This document shows, piece after piece, positions 37,145 through 46,001 of a stretch of 64,000 nt of DNA. The stretch's first letter is position 1. Each line of letters starts with the position of its first letter. Under the pieces are notes generated by a model that saw nothing but the letters and a program-made list of their open reading frames with translations, was not told the DNA's origin and did not search any database. The translations under genes and the position numbers were made by a program. The DNA is from CALFMR01 sp035550595. Its GTDB lineage: Bacteria > Acidobacteriota > Vicinamibacteria > Vicinamibacterales > SCN-69-37. The stretch spans positions 1 to 64,000 of the forward strand of contig DASZOV010000096.1 in assembly GCA_035550595.1 (NCBI GenBank), given 5' to 3'.

Positions 37145-39673
37145 GTGACACGACGGACGTGGACCTGGATGTTTGCGCTGCTGCTCCTGCCGGCCGCGGC
37201 GCGTGCCGAGAACGGCCGCGACGCCTGGCTGCGCTATGCGCCGCTCGAGGGGCCCACACTCGAACGCGCCCGCGCGGCCGTGCCCGGCACGCTCGTGGTC
37301 CTCGGCCACGCGCCCGTGATCGAGAGCGCCCGCGCCGAACTCACGCGCGGCCTCGAGAGCATGCTCGGCCGGCCCGTTCAGTCCGCCGATTCACCATCGA
37401 ACACCGACGCGGTCGTCGTGGGCGCGGTCGCCGACGTACGCCAGGCACTGCCGGGCGTCACGTTCGCGGCCGACAACACCGCGGATGGCTATTGGCTCCA
37501 ATCGGCCGAGGTCCGCGGGCATCGCTATCTCGTCGTCGCCGGGTCGACCGATCGCGGCACGCTCTACGGCGCCTTCGCACTTCTGCGTACGATGGCCACG
37601 GGCGCGCCACTGGCCAATCTGCACGAGCACCAGGCGCCTTACGCGCGGCTCCGCTGGATCAATCAGTGGGACAACCTGAACGGGACGATTGAGCGCGGCT
37701 ACGGCGGCCGGTCGATCTTCTGGGACAACGGACACGTGCGCGCGGATCTCACGCGCGTGGGCGAATACGGACGGCTTCTCGCGTCGCTTGGGATCAACGC
37801 CGTGTCGGTGAACAACGTCAACGCGGATCCGCGCCTGCTGTCGCCCGACTACGTGCCCGAGATCGCGCGTATCGCCGACGCGCTCCGGCCCTGGGGCGTC
37901 GCCGTGGCGATTGCCATCGACTTCGGCAGCCCGCAGTCGGTGGGGAAGCTCAGCACGTACGATCCGCTCGACCCGACCGTCGTGGCGTGGTGGCGTGCCC
38001 GCGCGGATGCGCTCTACGCCGCTATTCCCGACTTCGCCGGGTTCGTGCTCAAGGCCGACTCCGAAGGCCGCGTCGGGCCGTCGACCTACGGCCGCACGCA
38101 CGCCGACGCCGCCAACGTCGTCGCACGCGCGCTGGCGCCGCACGGCGGCATCATCTTCTATCGCGGGTTCGTGTACGACCATCACATGGACTGGCAGAAC
38201 CCGAAGAACGATCGCGCGCGCGCGGCCTACGACAACTTCCAGCCGCTCGACGGCAAGTTCGACGACAACGTCGTCATCCAGATCAAGAACGGACCGATCG
38301 ACTTCCAGGTGCGCGAGCCGGCCTCGCCGCTCTTCGGCGGTCTCTCGCACACGAACGAGGCCATCGAGCTGCAGGTCACGCAGGAATACATGGGGCAGGC
38401 GCGGCACACGGTGTTTCTGCCGCCGATGTGGAAGGCCACGCTCGACTTCGACACTAAGGTGCAGCCATCGAATGCGACCGTGAAGGCGATCGTCGCGGGC
38501 CGCACGTTCGGCCGGCCGACCGGCGGCTTCGTCGGCGTGGCGAACGTCGGGCTCGACGACAACTGGCTGCGCAATAACCTGTCGCAAGCCAACCTGTACG
38601 GATTCGGCCGGCTCGCGTGGGATCCGAATCTGTCGTCCGAGCAGATCGTCGACGAATGGACGAAGCAGACGTTCGGCTCGGATCCGGACGTCGTCCGCAC
38701 CGTCGAGCACATCCAGCTCACGTCGTGGCGCACGTACGAGAACTACACGGGGCCGCTCGGCCTGCAGACGCTCACCGCGATCACCGGTGACCACTACGGC
38801 GTGGCCGTCGAGGCGTCCGAGCGGAACGGCTGGGGGCAGTGGCATCGCGCCGATCACGACGGCGTCGGCATGGACCGCACGGTGGCGACCGGGACCGGCT
38901 ACATCGGCCAGTACGCGCCGCCCATCGCCGCGATGTACGAGTCGCTCGACACGTGCCCGGACGACCTCGTGCTCTTCATGCACCACGTGCCGTACACCTA
39001 CCGCCTGCACTCGGGCGAGACCGTCATCCAATATCTGTACGACTCGCACTACACCGGCGCCGAGGCCGTGGTCGACTACGTGCGCCAGTGGAAGACGTTG
39101 AAGGGGAAGGTCGACGCGGAACGCTACGACGCGATTCTCGCGCAGCTCGAATATCAGGCAGGGCAGGCGATCGTCTGGCGCGACGCGGTGACGCGCTGGT
39201 TCAACCGCGAGTCGGGCATCGCCGACGCGAAGGGACGCGTCGGGACGTATCCCGGCCGACTCGAAGCGGAGGCCGCGACGCTTACGGGCTACGTCGCCAT
39301 TCCGGTGACGCCCTGGGAAGGCGCGTCGGGCGAGGGCGCCAACGAAGCCGTCGAGTGCCGGACCGCATCGTGCACGGCCGCGTTCCACTACGACGGGCCG
39401 GCCGGACGCCGCGATCTCGTCGTGCAGTACTTCGACGTGAACAGCGGCGCCGCGCATTTCCGCGTGCGCGTCGGCTCGGACGTCGTCGACGAATGGACGG
39501 CCACCGACGACGTGCCGTCCGGCCGCGTGGGGTCGTCAGCGTCGGCGCGACGGATCATCCGGAACGTGAATCTCAGCGCGGGCGCGACGATCACGGTCGA
39601 GGGGGTCCCGGACGCACGCGAGACGGCCGCGCTCGATTACGTCGAGATCCACCCGACCGGCGAATTGCCGTAG
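37145..39673 (+). CDS. Secreted alpha-glucuronidase (GH67), with C-terminal extension
   Basis: 842 aa, GTG start after AAGGAG. A signal peptide (about residues 1-22) is followed by GH67 domains: N-terminal alpha/beta region, the (beta/alpha)8 barrel with KADSEGRVGPSTYGRTHADA (likely acid Glu), FYRGFVYDH and the HRADHDGVGMDR region. The enzyme removes 4-O-methyl-glucuronic acid from xylo-oligosaccharides. A C-terminal 120-residue part (RLEAEAATLTGY...ALDYVEIHP) resembles the extension of the long fungal GH67 enzymes rather than the roughly 700-aa bacterial forms. Facing it are KDG kinase and KDPG aldolase, which would process the glucuronate-derived catabolite. Confidence 0.9.
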   Translation: MTRRTWTWMFALLLLPAAARAENGRDAWLRYAPLEGPTLERARAAVPGTLVVLGHAPVIESARAELTRGLESMLGRPVQSADSPSNTDAVVVGAVADVRQALPGVTFAADNTADGYWLQSAEVRGHRYLVVAGSTDRGTLYGAFALLRTMATGAPLANLHEHQAPYARLRWINQWDNLNGTIERGYGGRSIFWDNGHVRADLTRVGEYGRLLASLGINAVSVNNVNADPRLLSPDYVPEIARIADALRPWGVAVAIAIDFGSPQSVGKLSTYDPLDPTVVAWWRARADALYAAIPDFAGFVLKADSEGRVGPSTYGRTHADAANVVARALAPHGGIIFYRGFVYDHHMDWQNPKNDRARAAYDNFQPLDGKFDDNVVIQIKNGPIDFQVREPASPLFGGLSHTNEAIELQVTQEYMGQARHTVFLPPMWKATLDFDTKVQPSNATVKAIVAGRTFGRPTGGFVGVANVGLDDNWLRNNLSQANLYGFGRLAWDPNLSSEQIVDEWTKQTFGSDPDVVRTVEHIQLTSWRTYENYTGPLGLQTLTAITGDHYGVAVEASERNGWGQWHRADHDGVGMDRTVATGTGYIGQYAPPIAAMYESLDTCPDDLVLFMHHVPYTYRLHSGETVIQYLYDSHYTGAEAVVDYVRQWKTLKGKVDAERYDAILAQLEYQAGQAIVWRDAVTRWFNRESGIADAKGRVGTYPGRLEAEAATLTGYVAIPVTPWEGASGEGANEAVECRTASCTAAFHYDGPAGRRDLVVQYFDVNSGAAHFRVRVGSDVVDEWTATDDVPSGRVGSSASARRIIRNVNLSAGATITVEGVPDARETAALDYVEIHPTGELP

Positions 39674-39680
39674 CTACCAC

Positions 39681-39706
39681 GGGCCGGCACGGGGGCCGGC
39701 CCCTAC
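39681..39706. repeat. Palindromic dispersed repeat, family P, copy 4
   Basis: GGGCCGGC...GCCGGCCC arms followed by CCTAC, just after the alpha-glucuronidase stop. Confidence 0.65.
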
Positions 39707-39720
39707 GGAGCCAAGCACTC

Positions 39721-39793
39721 GTAAGGGCGGGCCCCCGTGCCCGCCCGATGTGGCCCCTATGCCCGCCCGATGTGGGCCTTGTGCCCACCCGAC
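39721..39793. repeat. Palindromic dispersed repeat, family P, copy 5 (tandem, inverse)
   Basis: GGGCGGGCCCCCGTGCCCGCCC followed by two degenerate CCCGCCCGATGTGG-type units, in inverse orientation to copy 4. The array sits between the convergent alpha-glucuronidase and kinase genes. Confidence 0.6.
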
Positions 39794-39818
39794 GTCGCAG
39801 CCCCTTCCGTTCTATCCC

Positions 39819-40844
39819 TTATCGCTGCACGCGTCCGGACGCGTCGCCGGCGGCCAGTGCCGTGACTTCGGCGAGCGTGATGCGGTTGAAGTCGCCGGGA
39901 ACCGAATGCTTCAGGCAGCTCGACGCCGTGGCGAACTCCAGCGCGTCGCGATGGCTGCCGAGCTGCTGCCAGCCGTAGATCAATCCCGCCGCGAAGGCGT
40001 CGCCCGATCCGACGCGATCGACGATGTTCGCGATGTCGTACGCGCGGCTGACGAGGAACGCGCTCCGATCGTTGAGGCACGCCGACCAGCCGTTGTGTGA
40101 CGCGTTCTTCGACTCGCGGAGCGTCACGGCCACCGCATCGACGTTCGGAAACGCGTCGAGCACGCGGTTGGTCAGATCTTCGTACGCGCGCGGATCGAGA
40201 TGGCCGGCGCGGACGTCCACGTTCGCCTTGATGCCGAGCGCCGTCTGCACGTCCTCTTCATTGCCGATGACGAGGTGCGCCGCACGGACGAGGTCGGGCA
40301 TCACGGCCACCGCCGGCTGGCCCCACTTCCAGAGATTCTTCCGATAGTTCAGGTCGCACGAGACGGTCAGCCCGGCCGCGCGCGCGCGCCGCGCGCCTTC
40401 GAGTGACGCGTCGGCCGCCGACGCGCTGATGGCGGGCGTGATGCCGGTGATGTGAAACCATGTCGCGCCGGCGAGCGCCGTGTCCCAGTCGATCGCATCC
40501 GGCCGCGCGAGCGCAATGGCGCTGCGATCGCGGTCATAGACGACCTTCGACGGTCGCTGATTCGCGCCGGTTTCGAGAAAGTAGATGCCGAGCCGTCCCG
40601 GGCCACGGATGATGGACGACGTATCGACGCCCTCGCGCCGAAGTTCGGCGATGGCCGCGTCGGCCATCGGGTTGCCAGCCGGGAGCACGGTGACGAAGCG
40701 CGAGGGTTGGCCGAACGCCGCGAGGCTGACGGCCACGTTGGCCTCGCCGCCGCCGAAGGTGGCGCCGAGCACTGGCGTCTGTAGAAACCGTTCGAAGCCG
40801 GGCGGCGTGAGCCGCAGCATGATCTCGCCGAAGGTGACGATCAC
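39819..40844 (-). CDS. 2-keto-3-deoxygluconate kinase-like PfkB sugar kinase
   Basis: 341 aa, PfkB fold. The signature GSGDAFAAGLIYG with the catalytic Asp and the N-terminal TFGGGEANVAVSLA glycine-rich motif are clear. KDG kinase is likely because the next gene upstream encodes KDPG aldolase. The GTG start at 40844 overlaps the aldolase stop (GTGA), indicating translational coupling; the upstream in-frame codons are not used. It yields 2-keto-3-deoxy-6-phosphogluconate. Confidence 0.82.
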   Translation of the reverse strand: MIVTFGEIMLRLTPPGFERFLQTPVLGATFGGGEANVAVSLAAFGQPSRFVTVLPAGNPMADAAIAELRREGVDTSSIIRGPGRLGIYFLETGANQRPSKVVYDRDRSAIALARPDAIDWDTALAGATWFHITGITPAISASAADASLEGARRARAAGLTVSCDLNYRKNLWKWGQPAVAVMPDLVRAAHLVIGNEEDVQTALGIKANVDVRAGHLDPRAYEDLTNRVLDAFPNVDAVAVTLRESKNASHNGWSACLNDRSAFLVSRAYDIANIVDRVGSGDAFAAGLIYGWQQLGSHRDALEFATASSCLKHSVPGDFNRITLAEVTALAAGDASGRVQR

Positions 40845-41491
40845 GACGCGCGCGCCTCCCGGATGCGCTCGATGAACGATCGTGCCATCGTCGTGATCGC
40901 GCCGAAGTCGCCGCGCTGGGCGCCGGCCGTGAGATGGCCGCCCACGCCGACGGCGACGGCGCCGGCCGCGATCCACTCGTGGACGTTCTCGATGCTCACG
41001 CCGCCCGTCGGCAGCAGCGGCGCCTGCGGCAACGGCCCGCGCGCGGCCTTGATGAACGCCGGCCCGAGCACTTCACCCGGAAACACCTTGATGATGTCCG
41101 CGCCCGCCTCGAGTCCGGCGATAATCTCGCCGATCGTGCCGGCGCCCGGCAGGTACGGCACCTGGTAGCGCAGGCACAGGCGCGCGGTCTCGGCGCTCAG
41201 CGCCGGCGCGACGATGTATTCGGCACCGGAGAGAATGGCGATGCGTGCCGTCTCGGCGTCGATGACGGTCCCGGCGCCGACGAGCAGCCGGCCGGGCGCG
41301 TAGCGGCGCCGAAGACTCTCGATGACGCCGGCCGCGCCGGGCACGGTGAAGGTGATCTCGAGCGCGCTGACGCCGCCGTCGGCGCACGCTTCGGCGATGC
41401 GCGCCGCGGTGTCGGCGTTGTCGGTGCGCACGATGGCGACGAGACCGGTGTCGACGATCGTGCGAACGATCTGGTGTTTGGGCGTGGACAC
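40841..41491 (-). CDS. eda: KDPG aldolase / 4-hydroxy-2-oxoglutarate aldolase
   Basis: 216 aa, class I aldolase barrel. The catalytic Glu is in ALEITFT (E45) and the Schiff-base Lys in IIKVFPG (K135); LPTGGVS and VGVGGHL are family motifs. It cleaves 2-keto-3-deoxy-6-phosphogluconate to pyruvate and glyceraldehyde-3-phosphate. It is coupled to the downstream kinase gene by a 4-bp overlap. Placed opposite a secreted alpha-glucuronidase, it completes a plausible uronate route, though uronate isomerase and dehydratase genes are not in the window. Confidence 0.93.
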   Translation of the reverse strand: MSTPKHQIVRTIVDTGLVAIVRTDNADTAARIAEACADGGVSALEITFTVPGAAGVIESLRRRYAPGRLLVGAGTVIDAETARIAILSGAEYIVAPALSAETARLCLRYQVPYLPGAGTIGEIIAGLEAGADIIKVFPGEVLGPAFIKAARGPLPQAPLLPTGGVSIENVHEWIAAGAVAVGVGGHLTAGAQRGDFGAITTMARSFIERIREARAS

Positions 41492-41517
41492 GCGATAATC
41501 CTAGGCAGAACGGCACA

Positions 41518-42882
41518 ATGCAGGCAAGCGACGCACACGGCGCGGCGTCCGCGCCCGAGTCCGGACCGCCGCCCCCAGGCGCGCGCGAGTCCGTGTCCTT
41601 CATCCGATCGGCGTCGACGCTCGTGCTCGTCGCGGCCGGCGCCGGCCTCTTCGCCGTCGCCTTTCGCGCCTCGCTCGCCGCGGCGTATCGCGACGTGTTC
41701 CACGCGACGAACGTCCTCGACGCGATCCGCGCGCTTCCCGCGTGGTTGCGCATCGCCGTTCCGGCCATCGGCGGCCTGGCGGCCGGCATTCTGTCCAATC
41801 GCCGCGCGGCGCGACAGGGCGTCGGCAACGTCATGGAAGCCGTCGCGCTCGGACGCGTGCACTTGTCGGTCGTCGCCACGGCGTGGCGCGCCATCGCGTC
41901 GTGGATGGCGATCGCTACCGGCATGTCGATCGGACGCGAGGGACCGCTCATTGAGTTCGGCGCGTCGCTCGGTGCCACGATCTCGCGCGCGACCAAGCTT
42001 CCGATCGAAACCACGCGCGTGCTCGTCTCGGCCGGGACCGCCGCCGGCTTCGCCGCGGCCTATAACACGCCGTTTGCCGCGCTCCTCTTCGTCGTCGAGA
42101 CCATGGCCGGCATCGTCGTGCTCGACGTCGTCCTCGCCGCGATGGTGGCCATCGTCATCGGGACGACGATCACGCGCGCGGTCGTGGGTGGCGGCCCGAT
42201 CTACGGGCTGCGTGCGTTCGCGCTCGGGTCGCCAGTCGAGCTCCTGCTGTATGGGCTCGTCGGCGTGCTGGCGGCGCTCACGGCGGCCATGTTCAAACGC
42301 ATGCTCGAGTGGAGCGAGACGCTGTGGCGCGCAACGCGCCTGGGCAAACCGTGGACGCCGATGGTCGGCGGTCTGGTCGTCGGCGTGATCGCGGTGTTCG
42401 TGCCGGAGGTCGTGGGGAACGGCTACGAACCGCTGCACCTCGTGCTCGACCAGCAGCTCGGCCTCGTCGTGATGGCGTCGCTGCTCGTGCTGAAGATGGT
42501 CGCGACGTCCGCGTCGGTCGGATCGGGCGTGCCCGGCGGCGTGTTCACGCCGACATTGCTCATCGGCGGCGTCTTCGGCGCGTTGTGCGGGCAGGCGTTC
42601 GCCGCGCTCGGCTTCATCGCGCCCGCGTCGTTCACGAGCTACGCACTGGCCGGCATGGCTGCGACGACGGCCGCATCCATCCATGCGCCGCTCACGGCAG
42701 CGGTCATGATCTTCGAGCTGTCGGGTGACTATCCAATGGCCTTGCCGCTGCTCTTCGCCACGGCGGTCGCGACGTTGCTCTCGCGCGCGCTCGGCAGCGA
42801 GTCTGTCTACATGGCGGAACTTCGTCGCCGCGGCATCGGCTGGACGCTGACGCTCGACGGCCGCCTCGTCGAGCGACGATAG
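41518..42882 (+). CDS. ClC-type chloride channel/antiporter
   Basis: 454 aa, many membrane helices. The selectivity motifs are GREGPLIEFGA (gating Glu near residue 141) and GSGVPGGVFTPTLL (about 337), while the first motif is degenerate (ARQGVGNVMEAV). No CBS domains follow. ClC proteins move Cl- either as channels or as 2Cl-/H+ antiporters; the internal proton Glu could not be assigned. It is divergent from eda. Confidence 0.88.
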   Translation: MQASDAHGAASAPESGPPPPGARESVSFIRSASTLVLVAAGAGLFAVAFRASLAAAYRDVFHATNVLDAIRALPAWLRIAVPAIGGLAAGILSNRRAARQGVGNVMEAVALGRVHLSVVATAWRAIASWMAIATGMSIGREGPLIEFGASLGATISRATKLPIETTRVLVSAGTAAGFAAAYNTPFAALLFVVETMAGIVVLDVVLAAMVAIVIGTTITRAVVGGGPIYGLRAFALGSPVELLLYGLVGVLAALTAAMFKRMLEWSETLWRATRLGKPWTPMVGGLVVGVIAVFVPEVVGNGYEPLHLVLDQQLGLVVMASLLVLKMVATSASVGSGVPGGVFTPTLLIGGVFGALCGQAFAALGFIAPASFTSYALAGMAATTAASIHAPLTAAVMIFELSGDYPMALPLLFATAVATLLSRALGSESVYMAELRRRGIGWTLTLDGRLVERR

Positions 42883-42903
42883 CCGCCTCGACGATCGTGC
42901 GCG

Positions 42904-43368
42904 TCAGCCGAGCGACCGGACGAGCGCCAGCGCGCGAGCGGCGTGATGGCGGACGCGGAACTGTGACGAGAACACGTCGCGGATGATGCCGTCGCGGTCG
43001 ATGACGAACGTCACGCGGCCTGGCAGGCGCAGCCAGTTCGGCGTCACGCCGTAGGTGCGCGCCACCGCGCCGTCCGGATCGCTGGCGAGCACGAACGGCA
43101 GTCGCCGCGCGCCGGCGAAGCGGTCGTGCGATTCAACGGGATCGCGGCTCACGCCGATGACGTCCGCGCCCGCCTCGACGAACGATTCGTAACTGTCGCG
43201 AAACGCGCACGCCTCGGCCGTGCAGCCGGGCGTCTCATCCTGCGGATAGAAGTAGAGGACGACGACGCGTCCGCGATGGTCCGCGAGGCGGACGGTGCGG
43301 CCGCCCGATGCCGCGAGCGTGAAGTCCGGCGCCGGCGCGCCCGGCGTGAGGAGAGCCACTCCTCGCAC
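42904..43368 (-). CDS. bcp: Thioredoxin-dependent peroxiredoxin, Bcp/PrxQ type
   Basis: 154 aa. The peroxidatic Cys lies in TPGCTAEAC (C49) with the resolving Cys five residues later (C54), the PrxQ/Bcp pattern. A preceding YFYPQDETPGC segment and GVSRD motif agree. It reduces peroxides with electrons from thioredoxin in the cytoplasm. GTG starts at 43368 and 43359 are both possible. The gene is co-directional with the ABC-F gene that ends 9 bp upstream of it. Confidence 0.9.
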   Translation of the reverse strand: MRGVALLTPGAPAPDFTLAASGGRTVRLADHRGRVVVLYFYPQDETPGCTAEACAFRDSYESFVEAGADVIGVSRDPVESHDRFAGARRLPFVLASDPDGAVARTYGVTPNWLRLPGRVTFVIDRDGIIRDVFSSQFRVRHHAARALALVRSLG

Positions 43369-43377
43369 TCTACCGCG

Positions 43378-44976
43378 TCATCGCGCCGACGCGGTGTAGT
43401 CCTCGTAGGTGCCGGCGAAATCTTCGATGCCGTCCGGCTCGAAGCGCCAGAGCCGCGTGCCGACTTCCTCCATCAGGTCCTGGTCGTGCGTGACGAGGAA
43501 GATCGTGCCCTCGAACTTCTGCAGCGCGATGTTCAAGGCATTGATCGACTCGAGGTCCAGGTGGTTGGTCGGTTCGTCGAGCACGAGCACGTTCGGCTTC
43601 TGCAGCATGATGCGGCAGAAGAGCAGCCGCGCCGTCTCGCCGCCCGACAACGCCTCGGTCGGCTTGGACCCTTCCTCACCGGTGAACAGCATCTGCCCGA
43701 GCAGCCCGTGAATTTCCTGCCGTGACGCGCCCGGATCGAACTGGTGCAGCCAATCGGCGGCCGTCAGGCCCTTCTCGATGACGCCCGTCTGGTCCTGCGC
43801 GAAGTAGCCGATCGACACTTCGTGGCCCCATCGGATGGCCCCGGCATCCAGATCGCCGCGGGCCGTGGGCAGGCCGGGCGCGTCCGACAGCAGCGCTTTC
43901 AGCAGCGTCGTCTTTCCGAGGCCGTTGCGGCCGGTGAGGACGATCTTCTCGCCGCGATTGACGATGGCGCCGAAGTCCGACACGACGCGATGCGTGCCGT
44001 ACGCCTTCGACACGCCGGAGCATTCGAGCGCGAGCTTGCCCGACGGCCGGATCATCGTGAACCGGATGTACGGCCGCTGGATGTTCGACCGGGCCAGGTC
44101 GGTCGTCTGCAACCGCTCCACTTCCTTCCGCCGCGACTGCACCTGGCTCGACCGTGTGCCGGCCGAGAAGCGCGCGATGAAGTCGTTGAGCTGCGCGATC
44201 TTCTTTTCGCGCTGCGCGTTCTGCGCTTCGATCGTCGCGCGCACCTGCGTCTTGGCGATGACCATCTCGTCGTACCCACCGGTGTAGGTGATGATCGTCC
44301 GGTAGTCGATGTCCGCCGTGTGTGTCGAGACCGCGTTGAGGAAGTGCCGGTCGTGCGAGATGACGATGAGTGTGCCGTCGTAGCGGACGAGGAAGTCGCA
44401 GAGCCAGTGGATCGAGTCGATGTCCAGGTGGTTGGTCGGCTCGTCGAGCAGCAACGCCTCAGGATGGCCGAACAGCGCCTGCGCCAGGAGCACGCGCACT
44501 TTCTGGCCGCCCTGCAGCTCGGACATCTGGCGCTCGTGCAACTCGTGCGGGATGTCGAGGCCCTGCAGGAGCACGGCGGCGCTGCTCTCGGCGGAGTACC
44601 CGTCTTCTTCGCCGACGATCCCTTCGAGCTCACCGAGGCGCATCCCGTCCTCATCGGTCATCGACGCCTTGGCGTACAGCGCCTCGCGCGCTTCGAGCGC
44701 GGCCCACAGGCGCGCGTTGCCCATGATGACCGTGTCGACGACGCGGAATCGATCGAACGCGAACTGATCCTGGCTGAGGACGCCGAGTCTGGCGGGACGC
44801 GTGACGGTCCCTTTCTGCGGCGGCAGCTCGCCGGTCAGGAGCTTCATGAACGTCGACTTGCCGGCCCCGTTCGGACCCGTGAGCCCGTACCGCCGGCCGG
44901 CGGAGAACGTCGTGGTGACGTCCTCGAAGAGAATCTTCGAGCCGTACCGCATCGACACGTCTTGCACTGTGATCAT
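43378..44976 (-). CDS. ABC-F ATPase (YbiT-like)
   Basis: 532 aa, two ABC domains: GPNGAGKST with a degenerate first signature LQGGQKVR, and GRNGLGKTT with LSGGETAR. The linker (TIEAQNAQREKKIAQLNDFIARFSAG) is charged and helical, as in ABC-F proteins acting on the ribosome. No membrane segment. Length and motifs fit YbiT; EttA is encoded separately at 8.5 kb. The precise role (elongation rescue or antibiotic protection) is not deducible. Confidence 0.87.
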   Translation of the reverse strand: MITVQDVSMRYGSKILFEDVTTTFSAGRRYGLTGPNGAGKSTFMKLLTGELPPQKGTVTRPARLGVLSQDQFAFDRFRVVDTVIMGNARLWAALEAREALYAKASMTDEDGMRLGELEGIVGEEDGYSAESSAAVLLQGLDIPHELHERQMSELQGGQKVRVLLAQALFGHPEALLLDEPTNHLDIDSIHWLCDFLVRYDGTLIVISHDRHFLNAVSTHTADIDYRTIITYTGGYDEMVIAKTQVRATIEAQNAQREKKIAQLNDFIARFSAGTRSSQVQSRRKEVERLQTTDLARSNIQRPYIRFTMIRPSGKLALECSGVSKAYGTHRVVSDFGAIVNRGEKIVLTGRNGLGKTTLLKALLSDAPGLPTARGDLDAGAIRWGHEVSIGYFAQDQTGVIEKGLTAADWLHQFDPGASRQEIHGLLGQMLFTGEEGSKPTEALSGGETARLLFCRIMLQKPNVLVLDEPTNHLDLESINALNIALQKFEGTIFLVTHDQDLMEEVGTRLWRFEPDGIEDFAGTYEDYTASAR

Positions 44977-45119
44977 CGAGTCCCCTGGAAGAACTCTCTA
45001 TTGTAGCGAACTCGCCGCACGACCGTCGGTTGAGGGCACGTCGCGTGAGTTGGCGCACAACCGTGTGCGCCGCCGTCCGGTCCGGCGTCGCTACAACCCG
45101 TGCGCCGCTGTTGTCCGTC

Positions 45120-45147
45120 GTAGAGGCGGGCCCCCGTGCCCGCCCGT
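45120..45147. repeat. Palindromic dispersed repeat, family P, copy 6 (inverse)
   Basis: GTAGAGGCGGGCCCCCGTGCC then CGCCCG, in inverse orientation to copies 1, 3 and 4. It lies 17 bp before the SDR stop codon. Confidence 0.65.
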
Positions 45148-45163
45148 CGTCACGCGGCTGGCG

Positions 45164-45976
45164 TCAGGCGTGCAGCGTCAGGCCGCCGTCGACGCGCAAC
45201 ACCTGGCCGTGGATGAACCGCGCGGCCGGGGTACACAGGAACGCGACCGCGTGCGCCTGATCGCGCGGCGCCCCGTACCGCTCGAACGTGCCGTCGTCGA
45301 CGAGCATGGCGGGATCAATCGGCCGCGTCTTCTTGAAGCGCCCGGTTGCCGTCGCGCCTGGGCTGACGCAGTTGACGCGCACGTAGTGCGGCCGTGTCTC
45401 GAACGCGAGGCAGCGCGTGAAGTGGACGATGGCGGCTTTGATCGTCGAGTAGGCGACCTCGGGCGACGTGCCGAAGTGCGCCGCGGTCGACGCGACGTTG
45501 ACGACCGATCCGGCACGCCGCGCGATCATGCCGGGCACGACGGCCTGGCACATCAGCATCGTGCCGACGAGGTTGCGGTTGAGGAGCGCGCGGATGTCGA
45601 CGATGGAGATGCCGAGCGCCGTGTTCGGGGACGGCTTGCCGCCCTTGGCCGCGATGTCGCCGCCGGCCGCGTTGACGAGGATGGAGATCGGGCCGAGCGC
45701 GGCTTCGACTTCGCCGACCATCGCGCGGACGCGTGCTTCGTCACCGATGTCGCCGACGACCGCGCATGTACGGACGCCGAATCGATCCAGATCGGCACGC
45801 GAGGCCGCCAGATCCACGAACTCCCCGAATTCGGCCGGCGCGGCCTCCGTCTGATCATGAACGGCCACGTCGGCGCCGAGCTCGGCGAGTCGTGCCGCCA
45901 TCGCATGACCCAGGCCGCGGCCCGAGCCGGTCACCAGCGCCACTTGTCCCTTCAGCGAGAATTCGGCATCCACCAC
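45164..45976 (-). CDS. Short-chain dehydrogenase/reductase
   Basis: 270 aa, Rossmann fold with TGSGRGLG (NAD(P) motif), NVAST and YSTIKAA (YxxxK), plus CVSPGATATG. GTG start after AGAGGAGC. The substrate is unknown; its position next to xylose-isomerase-like genes and a KDPG route suggests a sugar or sugar-acid alcohol. It is 25 bp downstream of the sugar isomerase gene in the same direction, so an operon is likely. Confidence 0.85.
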   Translation of the reverse strand: MVDAEFSLKGQVALVTGSGRGLGHAMAARLAELGADVAVHDQTEAAPAEFGEFVDLAASRADLDRFGVRTCAVVGDIGDEARVRAMVGEVEAALGPISILVNAAGGDIAAKGGKPSPNTALGISIVDIRALLNRNLVGTMLMCQAVVPGMIARRAGSVVNVASTAAHFGTSPEVAYSTIKAAIVHFTRCLAFETRPHYVRVNCVSPGATATGRFKKTRPIDPAMLVDDGTFERYGAPRDQAHAVAFLCTPAARFIHGQVLRVDGGLTLHA

Positions 45977-46001
45977 GGTCCAGCTCCTCTTCGTCTCGTC
46001 G

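Noticed and set aside
39721..39793. Short tandem units read as a CRISPR array
   Set aside because: The units are imperfect, under 30 bp apart with no unique spacers, and match family P palindromes.
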